Shown here: positions 20,347 through 30,689 of the stretch, one piece after another
Layout: every line of letters starts with the position of its first letter
How positions within the stretch are numbered: position 1 is the first letter of the stretch
Assembly: GCA_011037195.1 (NCBI GenBank)
Contig: JAAEAF010000672.1
Span: 353,608 to 417,607 of the forward strand
Origin: Triatoma infestans
Taxonomy: Eukaryota > Arthropoda > Insecta > Hemiptera > Reduviidae
Direction of reading: 5' to 3'
DNA length: 64,000 nt
Made by a program: the position numbers and the translations under genes
Notes under the pieces: generated by a model
Databases searched by the model: none
What the model saw: the letters and a program-made list of their open reading frames with translations, nothing else
Told to the model about the DNA's origin: nothing

Positions 20347-23300
20347 ATGGTAAGTAAAGATTGTCAAGCACCGTAAAAGTAAAAATAATTTTTATTCCTT
20401 TTGGGTTACTACGTTTGCTTAAGACTGAAAATATCTAATGTACTTACAATAGCACAAAACAAAATAGCTACAAATGTACTTTCTTTGGCCTAATTTAATA
20501 CATAGCTATTCTTGTAGGAATCCTTAGGATTAAACGAACAGCATCAGGGTATCATTCGCAGTTATATAAAATTTGCAAGACATCAGAGATGCCAGAATCT
20601 TAAATTTATAGAAATGGCATTTCAAGATATAATAGATTCAAGGTTATACTCTAAAGTTTTTATATAAATTGATTGTAAGATTGTTTTTGTCCACTTGATT
20701 AAAACCAAAACAAGGACAAACTAAAGAGGTCTTCAGTATTTTTGAGTGGTTGCCGCAGGCCAATTTCTCAAAAAATAATAATAGACATTTGTCAAGCCTT
20801 TGTTTTGGTCTTTTATTTAAATTTAAGGCAAGTTCAACTAAAAGTGTATTTTTATCTCACATTTCTTTTATAAATGAAATATTTACCCCAGTCTATTAGA
20901 AGATACGTATACTAAAGATGAAGTGGAGGAACTTGTAAACAACTTGAAGGATGCAGTAAGCGGTGAGGTGGCTGCTGAATTGATGGATATATCTCATATT
21001 AATGTACTGTTATTCACACAACTCTTGTCACAAGCAGAGAAATGGCATCTTCGTATGAAAGTGGATCTATCGGATGTACAAAACAGGTTTTATTACAATT
21101 GAATTATTTGTTGATTTTTATAGCTATAGCCATTGGAGGTTAATAGACTGGCATATTCATCTGCAGTGTCTAAGGTGACATCATCTAAAGCATGAAATCT
21201 AAAGGGACATCATCTAAAGTTATTGCTTACATTGATACAGAATATCTGGTCCCATAGGAGCAAGATCGTAGGATTAACCCTCCTAGATTCAGATTTACAA
21301 ATCGGAGAAGTTTCTTGGAGTAGTTCTTGACAGTAAATTAAATTGGTCGGAAGTAAATTAAGACACAGCACAAAATGCAATTATTACCTTTTGGCAATGT
21401 AAGATTTGGGGGATACTCCCAAGATGTTGTTTTGGATTTATAGTATCAATGAATGAATTTATTTGTTTCATAAAATTATATAAAAAATTGTACAATATTT
21501 ACAAAATAGAGAGCAATTAGCAAAATAAGCATAAAAGATTAGTAGATACACTATTTTTGTAATTTAAATAGCATATATGAATCTAACGTGTGCTTTTAGG
21601 GATTTATAATATGATTACTAAGCCCAGGTTGTTATATGCGGCTGTGGTGTGGTGGCATTGAGATAAGATCCGCTAGACTGCTATTTGACGATATTCAACG
21701 CTTGGCTTGTCAGGCGGTGAGTGGTGCGATGCGGACCACGCCAACAGCTGCTATGGAGACTACTTTGGGGACCCTACCGCTCTTATGGAGGTGAAAAACC
21801 AGGCAATAAAAGCTTGTTACAGACTTAAACAGGCAGGTTTTTGGCAGGGCAAGCGATTTGGTCATTCTACCATTCATTGCGAAATGTTTTTAAAGGTTCC
21901 TATTACAAGTTTTCCATTTGATAGAATGTTGAAGACTTTTGTTTTCAATCATTCTTACAGTATCAGAGTACCTTCTACGGAACATTGGTTAAGATAGGTC
22001 AGTCTGGTATGATACCTGATAATTATCTCCGGTGCTTCACGGGCAATTCCAGAATGGATGGTAGGTCTGGAGCTGCGGTCTATTTTGAGACATGAAGGTG
22101 AATAGACTATGTTTTCCAGACTAAGATTTATGCTATTCTTTGTTGTATTTGGAACGAGAGGGTATGTAACACTACCTTAAAAGGTGTATGTATCTGCTCG
22201 GACAGTCAAGCTGCGTTGAAGGCGCTGAGTTAATGTGTCTTCACTTCCAGATTGGTTTTAGAATTTTCTAAAACACTGGAAGAGCTTTCTTCTTTGAATG
22301 GTGTGCTTACATTCTGGTACCATGTTATATAGAAATTATTGGGAATGAGGAGGTGGATAGGTTTGCCAAATTAGGCTACTCTCTCCCTTTTATTGGTCCC
22401 CACGCTGCTGTTGGTGTGTCTTCAGGCACATGTATTTCAAGCTTCCAGTCGTGGATAGCTTCACAGCAAGGTGGGTTGTCGATAGTCTAAGATGCTCATT
22501 TGGGGATCCGCACAGGGCTATTAGTGAGATGTTGGTGTGTCTTTGACGGACCTCTCTCAGGCAGCTGGTTGGATCTCTTACTGGCATTGTGGTTTAAGAA
22601 GACACCTTTACATAATGGGGCTCATGCCAAACCCTTTTCGTAAGACTATGAGTGAGAGGAGGAAGTACCCATACATCTTATGACAGATTGCTTGGGTTGA
22701 GGAAATTACGTTCAGGACATTTGGTCGGAATAGGATGTCTGTGGAAGAGCTTAGGCTATTTCCCTTTAAGGTTATTGCCCGATTTGTTCGGGCTATGGTG
22801 AATCTTAGAAGGTTAGAACCAGCTTTGGATATTAGTTCTAGACCCGATTGTTGTTTTTTTTGGGCCCAATGAGGCTTTGGGTAGCGTAGGGTTTGGTCCC
22901 TCCCCACAGACAAATAATAGTATTAATAATAGAATATCTGTTATTTCTCTTTAGGAAGAAGTAGATAGCCATAACAGCTGTAACACTAACACACCAAACA
23001 TTCCGCTAAACATAGAAACCGATTTAGCTAATGTAATGCAACTCTCGTTTTTTGTAATGCAACTCCTAACTCCTTGTGATTATTTCTTTCCCCCTTTCCG
23101 TCTCTCAACTATACGAGATTTTCCTCCACTTTGTATAACTCCTCATCTTAGGACTTCCTCAGAGATCTTGGTGTCCTAGAGCGGGTATTCCTGCCTAACA
23201 ACAAGAACAGCCTTACACTAACATCTGCAGCTGTTGTCTCAGCCTAACATCAAGACTCATATAATACGAGAGATAGATGATGTGTGAAATTAGTTGGGTT

Positions 23301-25824
23301 TACTTACCCATGAGCTCACTATCACTCTCAGCTTTCTGAGAGGTTCTTCCACTTCCACCTTCATCTAGGTCTTCCATTCTTTCTTTACCTATCTGATCGA
23401 TTCTCATACCGTCTTTTAACTCCTTGATTCGTAGGGTGAAAGTAGATTAGTCACGTATTCAGGAAAATTGGAGTCATAGCGCCTATTTCAGCAGCCTAAT
23501 ATCAAGAATAATACAATGTTACCCTCAGCACCCACAAACACTAGTCTTTCCATGGACACTTATTCACACATTGTACAGTTACAGACTTATACATCCTATG
23601 TAAAAATTTTGATACCTAAGGGAGTTGTAATAGATCATTTAGGTTGCAGTAGATTTGCCTTTTCTGCAATTCCCTCCTACATCTAACTCCTCTAATATCC
23701 ATTCCACCTAATAAACCCATATTATTGCTTTCACCTAACGAAATTTGCCAACCAAATCTGGCGATGCATACAGCTCTTTAGCTCCATATTGCCTTTGTTA
23801 CTTATCCAGTTCCGCAATTATTTGGATTTAGTGTACTAAGCCGCATTACCTGGATTTGGAGAACAAATTATCTCTAAGACACTTACTCACTCCCAACTCT
23901 TTTAATAGACATGTAAGACCAGATCCTCAAGTTGGCAATGTATTTGGTTTTTAGTCATTCCAAAAGTCATATCTCCAACTAGATCTAGATTTCATACTTT
24001 AGAGAGACCTACATTTTGAATTTTCTTATTGCCTTAAAAATAATATTAAATACTCTTTATACATCCTGAATTTTGCCTCAGGGAGCTCTTAGAAAAAGTT
24101 AAAATAATGGAAGAAAATGAAAACAAAACACAACCAAGCCTACATCGGCTTCAACCATTAGCTGATAATAATTCAGGCTCCTTTGAATTATTGAAAATTG
24201 AAATTGAAAGATTAAAAGATGAAAATGTGAGATTAGAAAAACAAGCAGTTGAATATGAATCAAAGGTAATTTACATTTATATAAGGAAATATATACAGTT
24301 GAAGTATTTTGCTTTTATGGCAATAAAATTTGAAATGTCAGAGTTTTAGATGTACAAACTTTATGACAAAACTTCTCTCCTGATTTGTTTACAAATTTTA
24401 GGAAGTTTCGGCTTTAAGAAGTTACAGAAGAAAGTTGAAGAAGTTTTTTTACCTACCTAAAATTCGTATCAAATTATTTCTCACAAATTACTGCCCAAAA
24501 ATTTGAGAAATTTTTCATTTTTTTGTTAACAGTTAAATCAGTTAATAGAAGAAAAGGAAAAAATGAGCTCATTATTTGAAGCTAAAGAAGAGGAGATAAA
24601 TGAATTGAAAATTAAAGCCGAAAATCTGTCGATGGCTAATAAAAACGATGAAGAGGAATCTGATACTGTGAGTTATATAAAGACGAATTTCCTCAATATA
24701 AGGGCTTCCAACAGTGCAAAATTTCCCTGATAGTTTCAATCTTTCTCTGCCTTTTGCAACATCGATAGACCATTTCTGTATTAGTCTTGTTTGGCAAATC
24801 GTGCGCTCTTCTTTCTGCCACGCTTTGCTTTGTGTCCCTTTTCCATTTTGTACGCATGCCCAAATCATCCTAATCCCTTCTCTTGTATGTGCATTAACAC
24901 AATCTTTCTTATGTGCATTAACTTCCTTTCTGCTCGTTCCATTTCGTTTCCAGTTTCAAATTCCTAATAATATTCTCTAAAAATCCATTTCATAGCAAAG
25001 TATTTGAAAGCTTCCTGGTACTTTTCAGCTGCATCCACTGCTTATGTCTTTTTCATTTCTTGATCGGGGGATTGTCTGCAATGGCAGAGCCTAAAATATT
25101 TAAGGCAGTTTGCCCTTTTATCCTACCTTTCTCTATCAAACCCTCGCGGTCACTCTTGTGGATTTATTCCTTTTTCAAGATCTCTGAAGAAGTGGATAGT
25201 CCATTGGTACTTTAAAACTTAATTGTAACTAAGTTTAGGAAGTTTTTAATCTAGTGAAAATGAAAATTTCCTGGTTTAATATATTGTTAATTCAGAAATG
25301 GAAATAAATGGTGCATTAACCTTAGAGAATATAATCATACTTCAACCGTTTTTTTTTTTAAATCAAACGCAGTATTTCTCTAATCCTTTCTTTTAAAACA
25401 CCTTTATTCAATCCTTTTCTTTCAGAATAACGATTCAGAGCAGCTTCTTGGTGAATATGAAAAAGTTTTAACAGAACAATTAAGACTGGAATTGGAATCA
25501 ATGCGACAAGAATATTTAACAGTTCAGTCCCAGTTATCTCTTGCAGAACAGGTATAAAGCACTGTAAAAGAAATATAATATGAATTATACAAAATTAGAT
25601 GATTTTAGGTCATATGCTATATGATAATTTTGGTTAGAAATTTAATACTTTAATTTTAAATAATAATGATAATTTAATTTTTTTAGGAACTAGAACGAAA
25701 ATTCAATCAAACAGCTGCTTATAATAATATGAAAATGATGATTGCCAAGAAAAATGAACAAGTGAAAGAATTACGAAATCAACTGCAAAAATATGAAAAG
25801 TCAAATGAACCACCACCAGAGTAA
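20347..25824 (+). CDS. LZTFL1: Leucine zipper transcription factor-like 1 (LZTFL1 / BBS17), complete
   Basis: Exons: 20347-20349, 20518-20642, 20892-21086, 24082-24265, 24533-24667, 25426-25551 and 25687-25824, for 301 residues (vertebrate LZTFL1 about 299). The first coding exon is only the ATG, followed at once by GTAAGT. Exon 2 then supplies ESLGLNEQHQ, matching the family N-terminus. An N-terminal helical domain (QLLSQAEKWHLRM, NRELLEKV) leads into a long coiled coil with heptad leucines, ending SLAEQELERKFNQTAAYNNMK. LZTFL1 is a cytosolic BBSome-interacting protein that restrains ciliary entry of the BBSome. Intron 3 (about 3 kb) is expanded by a LINE. The exon 2 donor (GTTATA) is weak, but phase and homology support it. 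Confidence 0.93.
21195..22915 (+). pseudogene. Decayed LINE family A in LZTFL1 intron 3
   Basis: Successive ORF2 fragments: 'LFTNRSKIVGL...' reverse-transcriptase palm end (about 21235-21340), ITKPRLLYAAVVWW (about 21610-21660), DIQRLACQAVSGAMRTTPTAA (about 21690-21755), RNase H with SDSQAALKALS (about 22200-22235), and a C-terminal region to 22915. Many stops and frameshifts. The same family is at 30690-32310 and 35040-35850. Confidence 0.75.
21443..21599 (+). repeat. Short insertion with 9-bp target duplication inside LINE A
   Basis: About 157 bp of A+T-rich DNA separate the LINE codons for '..CFGFI' and 'IYNMITKPR'. GGATTTATA stands on both sides (21434-21442 and 21600-21608). It could be a 5'-truncated non-LTR element, but no family was identified. 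Confidence 0.5.
22916..24081. other. Remainder of LZTFL1 intron 3
   Basis: No coding signal. Two similar words, AGCCTAACATCAAGA near 23240 and AGCCTAATATCAAGA near 23490, suggest an old imperfect duplication of unknown origin. Confidence 0.3.
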
Positions 25825-26290
25825 CTGTTGTTTAATAACAACACATTCGAAAATTTTTTTTTGTATGATAAAAAATTTATAAGAATTTATAAGTGGTTGT
25901 TTACTTTGTTTATGAACAATTCATTCAAGAGTAAAATTTTCTTTAAACTAAATTAATTATAAATATTAATATCTGTTTATTAATGGAAATAAATTAAATA
26001 AAAAACATTTAACTTCGCCTTTAACCTTCTCTTTTATTATTTGGTTCGTATTTCAGGTTTAATTTTGCCGAGCACTATTTATATGCTATCAGATTCTTTC
26101 TACTCTTAACGAAATTTGAATTATACTGCTACATATATTATAAAGATGGGATGATAAATTTCCGACCTCCCCATAGATGGCGCTTGCGTCTCCAATTTGA
26201 CTATTCTGTCTTGAAATGCCTCTTTCGTTAGTCTAAAGTGTTTTATTAATCTATGGCTGTTCAAAGTTAACAAGTTTTGGTTTTCTAAGT
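25825..26290. other. 3' flank of LZTFL1
   Basis: A+T-rich, with AATAAA words near 25988-26000. Segment 25911-25948 recurs as a direct copy at 27130-27168, beyond the mariner. A CTCF-like word (CATAGATGGCGC) is at about 26174. Confidence 0.4.
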
Positions 26291-26294
26291 TTGC

Positions 26295-27130
26295 AAAAAA
26301 TCCAAATGCCAGCCGTGATAAAATATTTTTTTATCAAAGGTTTATCTTCTACAGATAATTGCGGAGTTAGGCACAACACTGGAGGAGTCTGTTCCTTCAT
26401 TTACAACTGTCAAAATGTGGGTAGCGGATTTCAAACGTGGTCGTTCAAGCACTCAAGATGTAGAGCGTTCTGGAAGAACAAAATCGGCTACAACTGAAGA
26501 AATCATCCAAAACGTCCGCAAAACCACTATGAATGATCGTCGGTTGAAATTGACAGAGGTAGCGGAGATTGCTGGCATATCGAAAGAAAGGGCGCATCAC
26601 ATCCTAACTGAAATCTTGGGGATGAGAAAATTGTCAGCAAGGTGGGTACCGCGATTCAAAAAACAAATAAAAAACTGCAACGTTTATGTTGGTTACGCTT
26701 CCAACCCTTATGGCGTTTGGTTACTGTGGACGAAACCTGGATCCACCATTATGCGCTGAGACCAAACAGCAATCGAAACAGTGGACAGGTAAGGAAGAAC
26801 CAACGCCGAAAAGCGGCTCATATGCAGGGAAGGTTATGGCCACAATTGTGTGGGACGCTAAATGAATCTTGTCGACAGATTATTTAGAAAATAATCTTGG
26901 GAGGACGATTAACGCCGAATATTGTTCTCACCTCTGGACCAGTTGAAGCAAGAAATTAAAGAAAAAGGCTAGGTCTGGCGGAGAAGAAAGTTCTGTTTCT
27001 TCAGTCAATGCCTCCAGACACAAAGTTCTTAGTGTGACGGCTATAATTCATGAATTGAAGTTTGAACTTGTGCCGCATGCACTCTATTCTGTGTGTTCAA
27101 TTCGGGGACACATGATTAATGGTTAATTAC
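26295..27130 (+). pseudogene. Degenerate mariner transposase
   Basis: Tc1/mariner transposase fragments in shifting frames: VIKYFFIKGLSST, then after a frameshift the helix-turn-helix part (VPSFTTVKMWVADFKRG, GRTKSATTEEI, LTEVAEIAGISKERAHHILTE, MRKLSARWVPR). After an internal deletion near 26660 comes the first catalytic block TVDETWIHHY (about 26714-26745). A WDA block (about 26850) carries the second acidic residue. The third block (normally HQDNAPPH) is degraded to QSMPPDT, so the enzyme is dead. Clear terminal inverted repeats were not found. Confidence 0.85.
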
Positions 27131-27168
27131 GAACAATTAGTTCATTCAAAAGTAAAATTTTCTTTATA

Positions 27169-27820
27169 ATAAAATCTGGAAGCTGTAGTAAATTAACTTA
27201 GACTGTATTTATTCACTTCCTTCTAAGACCAGTGGAGCGAGTTGTATAAATTTGGTTAGTTCGATGCCAAAAATATGTCAAAAAGGTTTGTGTCGCTTAC
27301 TTTTATTATTTTTCATTTTTCCTATATTTTTGTTTGAAGATTTGCTGATAATAAAAAAAGACTAAACTTGCAAAAAATTGAAGCTACTACAATGTATTTA
27401 TTTATGACGGGATTATGCCCAGTTTATGCTTAAACAGCCAAACTTGAATTTTTTACAAACTTGTCATTCCAAAAATTTATTTTAACTAAGATTCAAAACT
27501 AGGAAACATTTTCCAACAAACATAATTATTCGATAAAAATTTTATGCTAATTTAAACAATCTCAATTCTTATTCCAAAAAAATTGTACCAGAAAATGGAA
27601 AAATACGGGGATGCCCCCCCCTTATGTGTTATAGTAGTTTACTTTGGGTAAATCATCTGTAAAAACATAAAATTGACTAAAAATAATTAATTCTTTACGC
27701 TCACTATTATAACTGTGAATTGTTTATATGATAAACTCAATTATTTCAAGATAGTGGATCTCACATTTCCAGTATTAAAACAGGGAAAATTTAGGTTCAA
27801 GTATGCGATAATTGCATACG
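27169..27820. other. No gene recognised
   Basis: A+T-rich spacer between the mariner and RpL15. Confidence 0.3.
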
Positions 27821-27821
27821 T

Positions 27822-27855
27822 CTTTTTTTTACCGTATAGTTCCGCTCTCAGTTAG
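27822..27855 (+). promoter_or_regulatory. Likely TOP-type transcription start and 5' UTR exon of RpL15
   Basis: A pyrimidine-rich stretch (CGTCTTTTTTTTTACC) is followed by a short segment ending GTTAG before GTGAGG, a plausible donor. The coding exon's acceptor is TTTGTGCAG at about 28183. Ribosomal protein genes commonly have a 5' terminal oligopyrimidine start and a non-coding first exon. Confidence 0.4.
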
Positions 27856-28195
27856 GTGAGGTTTGTGTCATGTTTTTATATCCATTTTAATCGTAATTAT
27901 TACTTTAATAATTTTATTATCTTTAAATGAAATTTATTTCTTTGTATTGTATGTATTTACCATGAATTAAACAATGTTTACTTTGTTAGAAATAATAAGT
28001 CTATCCAAGCTGTTCATACGGCAGAGGTTAGGCTCTTTCGTAAACATAATTTAATACTTATTATACATATCTTTAATTTTAACTAATAGTTAGGTTTTAG
28101 TTTAACAAGAAATAAGGAACACTGGTTAAGTGTGTATTTACCCATTTATTAATCTTAAAGTGCAACTGTTAAACTTTGTGCAGGCCTTTAGAGAA

Positions 28196-29223
28196 ATGGG
28201 GGCCTACAAATATGTGCAAGAACTGTACAGAAAGAAACAGAGTGATGCATTAAGGTATTTGCTTCGGATACGGGTATGGCAATTCCGTCAAATGACAAAG
28301 ATGCACCGTGTACCTCGGTCATCTCGTCCAGACAAAGCTAGAAGAATGGGCTATAGAAATAAACAAGGTAACTGTAATGAATATGTTACATCTTATTTAG
28401 GCACATTCTTTAATAAGTGATGTCATAACCTCAATAAATGTATCTTGTTAATTTAGTTGTGCTTTTTAAACCGTCAGCAACTTTGTTTGCAGGTTATGCC
28501 ATATTTCGAATCAGAATTCGCCGTGGAGGAAGAAAGAGGCCAGTTCCCAAGGGAGCTACTTATGGAAAGCCGAAAAGTCATGGTGTAAACCAATTGAAAC
28601 CAACTAGAAATCTACAGGCTATGGCTGAGGTACGTATGCTTTAATCTGACACTGCGTAGAGACGTTACTTTTTATAAATGAGAATTTACAGAATTAGTTT
28701 AGGAAGTATGTAGATTATAAGAAGTATTATTTTCTAGAAGCATCGGATACTGTAGTTGGACCATTACAAAAAAACTATCCGGAAGGCTGTGCATACCCAA
28801 TGTAATTAATACTTTACTGGTTTTCTAGGATCGAGTTGGAAGAAAATGTGGAGGATTGAGAGTACTGAACTCTTACTGGGTTGCTCAGGATTCTACTTAT
28901 AAATATTATGAAGTTATAACTGTGGATCCTGCCCATAAGGTAAGTTTTGGTTTCATTAACTTCTGAAGTTCTATAAGAAGAAATAGTTAAACTTGCTTAC
29001 ATCCTACCTTAATTTGATGTTTTTACAGGCAGTAAGACGTGATCCAAAAATAAATTGGATTTGCGATGCCGTACATAAACATAGAGAAATGCGAGGCAAA
29101 ACATCAGCCGGTAGGAAATCCAGAGGACTTGGCAAAGGCCATAGGTACTCCCAAACCATTGGTGGTTCCAGAAGGGCTGCCTGGATCAGAAGGAACACGC
29201 TCCAGTTGCGCAGAAAACGATAA
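28196..29223 (+). CDS. RpL15: 60S ribosomal protein L15 (eL15), complete
   Basis: Coding exons 28196-28367, 28493-28629, 28829-28939 and 29029-29223, phases 1, 0, 0, total 615 bp for 204 residues, exactly the family length. It starts [17 protein letters not shown] and contains [50 protein letters not shown] and a basic C-terminus ending [10 protein letters not shown]15 is a structural protein of the large ribosomal subunit. The reading frame is undamaged and the start context (GAAATGG) is good. Introns are short and repeat-free. Confidence 0.97.
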
Positions 29224-29267
29224 AACTTTTATTTTATTTTTATGTACTTTTGTTTCTATACTCCGCT

Positions 29268-29300
29268 GAATAAAGTTTTTTTTCGGTGGTTTTATATTTG
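29268..29300 (+). terminator. RpL15 polyadenylation region
   Basis: AATAAA at about 29269-29274, 46 bp after the stop codon, followed by a T-rich downstream element. Confidence 0.6.
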
Positions 29301-30085
29301 AGTGAACTTTATTCTATTCACTTTCTTTTATCCAAAGTATTGTACCTATTTGATGAAGGGAAATGATATGGTTAGATTTTTTTTAAGGATGTTTCGCAGT
29401 CAGTAGGAAAGTCACGTTAGGAATGCAGAAGTAAAGTAAGCCCCAATCGAAAGTATACCAAAATTAATTATCAAACAAATCTTGTAAGAACACAAATTTT
29501 TACAGTTCTACAGTAAAATTGTCTTCAGTTTTGGAATTTTAAAACCATTAACTGCGTCTTAGCATCAATTTTCTTCAACTCAAAATTTTAGCAAAAAACA
29601 ATCTTACTTATAGGAATATGTACATTTTGAATCGATGGTAGTACACTGAATGTGACACCCTAGAACTCCGCCAAATTAAATTTTTATATTTTGCTTTTGC
29701 TTAAGTGAATAAATAGTTGTAAGGGAAAATTGTTAGGCCATTTTAGAGAAAGTAAAATCACATTTCCGGTAACTTTATTTCGGGTCTTTTGGTTAAAACT
29801 AAATGTTTGGATTAGAAATCCATGCTTGCATTACGGAATTTTCCTAAAAAAATACATCGCCTATTTTCTACGGTTTCTTATGAATAATATGAAAGTATCG
29901 AGTCAAGGGATTAAAATGAAAGTTTTTTAAATATGAAACCTTTTATTTCTAAATATAAATGGAATTTTTTTAAATCTAAATACAATTCTTAAGATTACAA
30001 AACATTCAGTAAATATTCTTTTTATGGATTTGTATTACGGCTAGAAGTAGTTTTTGCAACTTAACAATTATTCATTACTTAAAGA
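29301..30085. other. No gene recognised
   Basis: A+T-rich spacer. ACCCTAGAACTCCGCCAAATT near 29655 recalls words in F1-like elements, too weak to assign. Confidence 0.3.
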
Positions 30086-30087
30086 TT

Positions 30088-30282
30088 TGGTAGTTGGCGT
30101 ACTGGACTCCCATGCGGAGGTCCCGGGTTCGAGTCCAGCTGTGACTGCCCTAGAGCCTCTACAGCTCACTGTCCGGTGATGGACAGTGTTGTGTATTACG
30201 AGAGAACACTTTCCGGAGGCCGGCAGAGCACTAAGAAGGCACCGGGCATAGATGTTGACGCGCCTTAAATTAAAAAAAAAAT
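30088..30282 (+). repeat. SINE family 1, near full length
   Basis: A tRNA-like head with a box-B match (GGTTCGAGTCC) after ACTGGACTCCCATGCGGAGG. The body has CACTGTCC-GGTGAT-GGACAGTG and GGAGGCCGGCAG, and the element ends CGCCTTAAATT plus A-tail. The A-box side is partly decayed (TTGGTAGTTGGCG). Confidence 0.85.
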
Positions 30283-30689
30283 TCTTAAAGAATTCATTTC
30301 ATAAAGCTGGCTACACACGTAACTGCATACTTGAACTTATATGTATGCATGCGCATGTCAGAAAATGGTGAACTTTCATACTGCATACTTGCGCGTGCCA
30401 TCTATGTGCATGTTTAACTGAACGTGTGTAGCAGACTTGTGCAACCTTAGTCAGTCTCGTGCACGCTGGAGCAAGAGTTTGTGAACTTTGCGAGTCCGTA
30501 TATGTGTGATATTTTATCATTATGTCTAGTGATCCCCGGAAGTTCCTCCAGTCATCTAGAACAATTTTGAAGGCACAAGAATTATCCAGACTATCTGAAC
30601 AGATACAAACCCTTTTCTAATTTGAGCTGAGCTCATCCGACATGCAATGTAATTTTAATTTTTTGAAGTAACTTTCTTAACCATGAAAT
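30283..30689. other. Unassigned, with imperfect inverted repeat
   Basis: GGCTACACACGTAACTGCAT (about 30308) and, inverted, GCTACACACGTTCAG (about 30415-30435) form an imperfect inverted pair about 125 bp across. This could be the remnant of a small DNA transposon. A 32-codon frame starting MSSDPRKFL (30522) has no recognised relatives. Confidence 0.3.

Noticed and set aside
29004..29198. Antisense open frame across the last RpL15 exon
   Set aside because: Mirror of a highly basic coding exon; no independent support.
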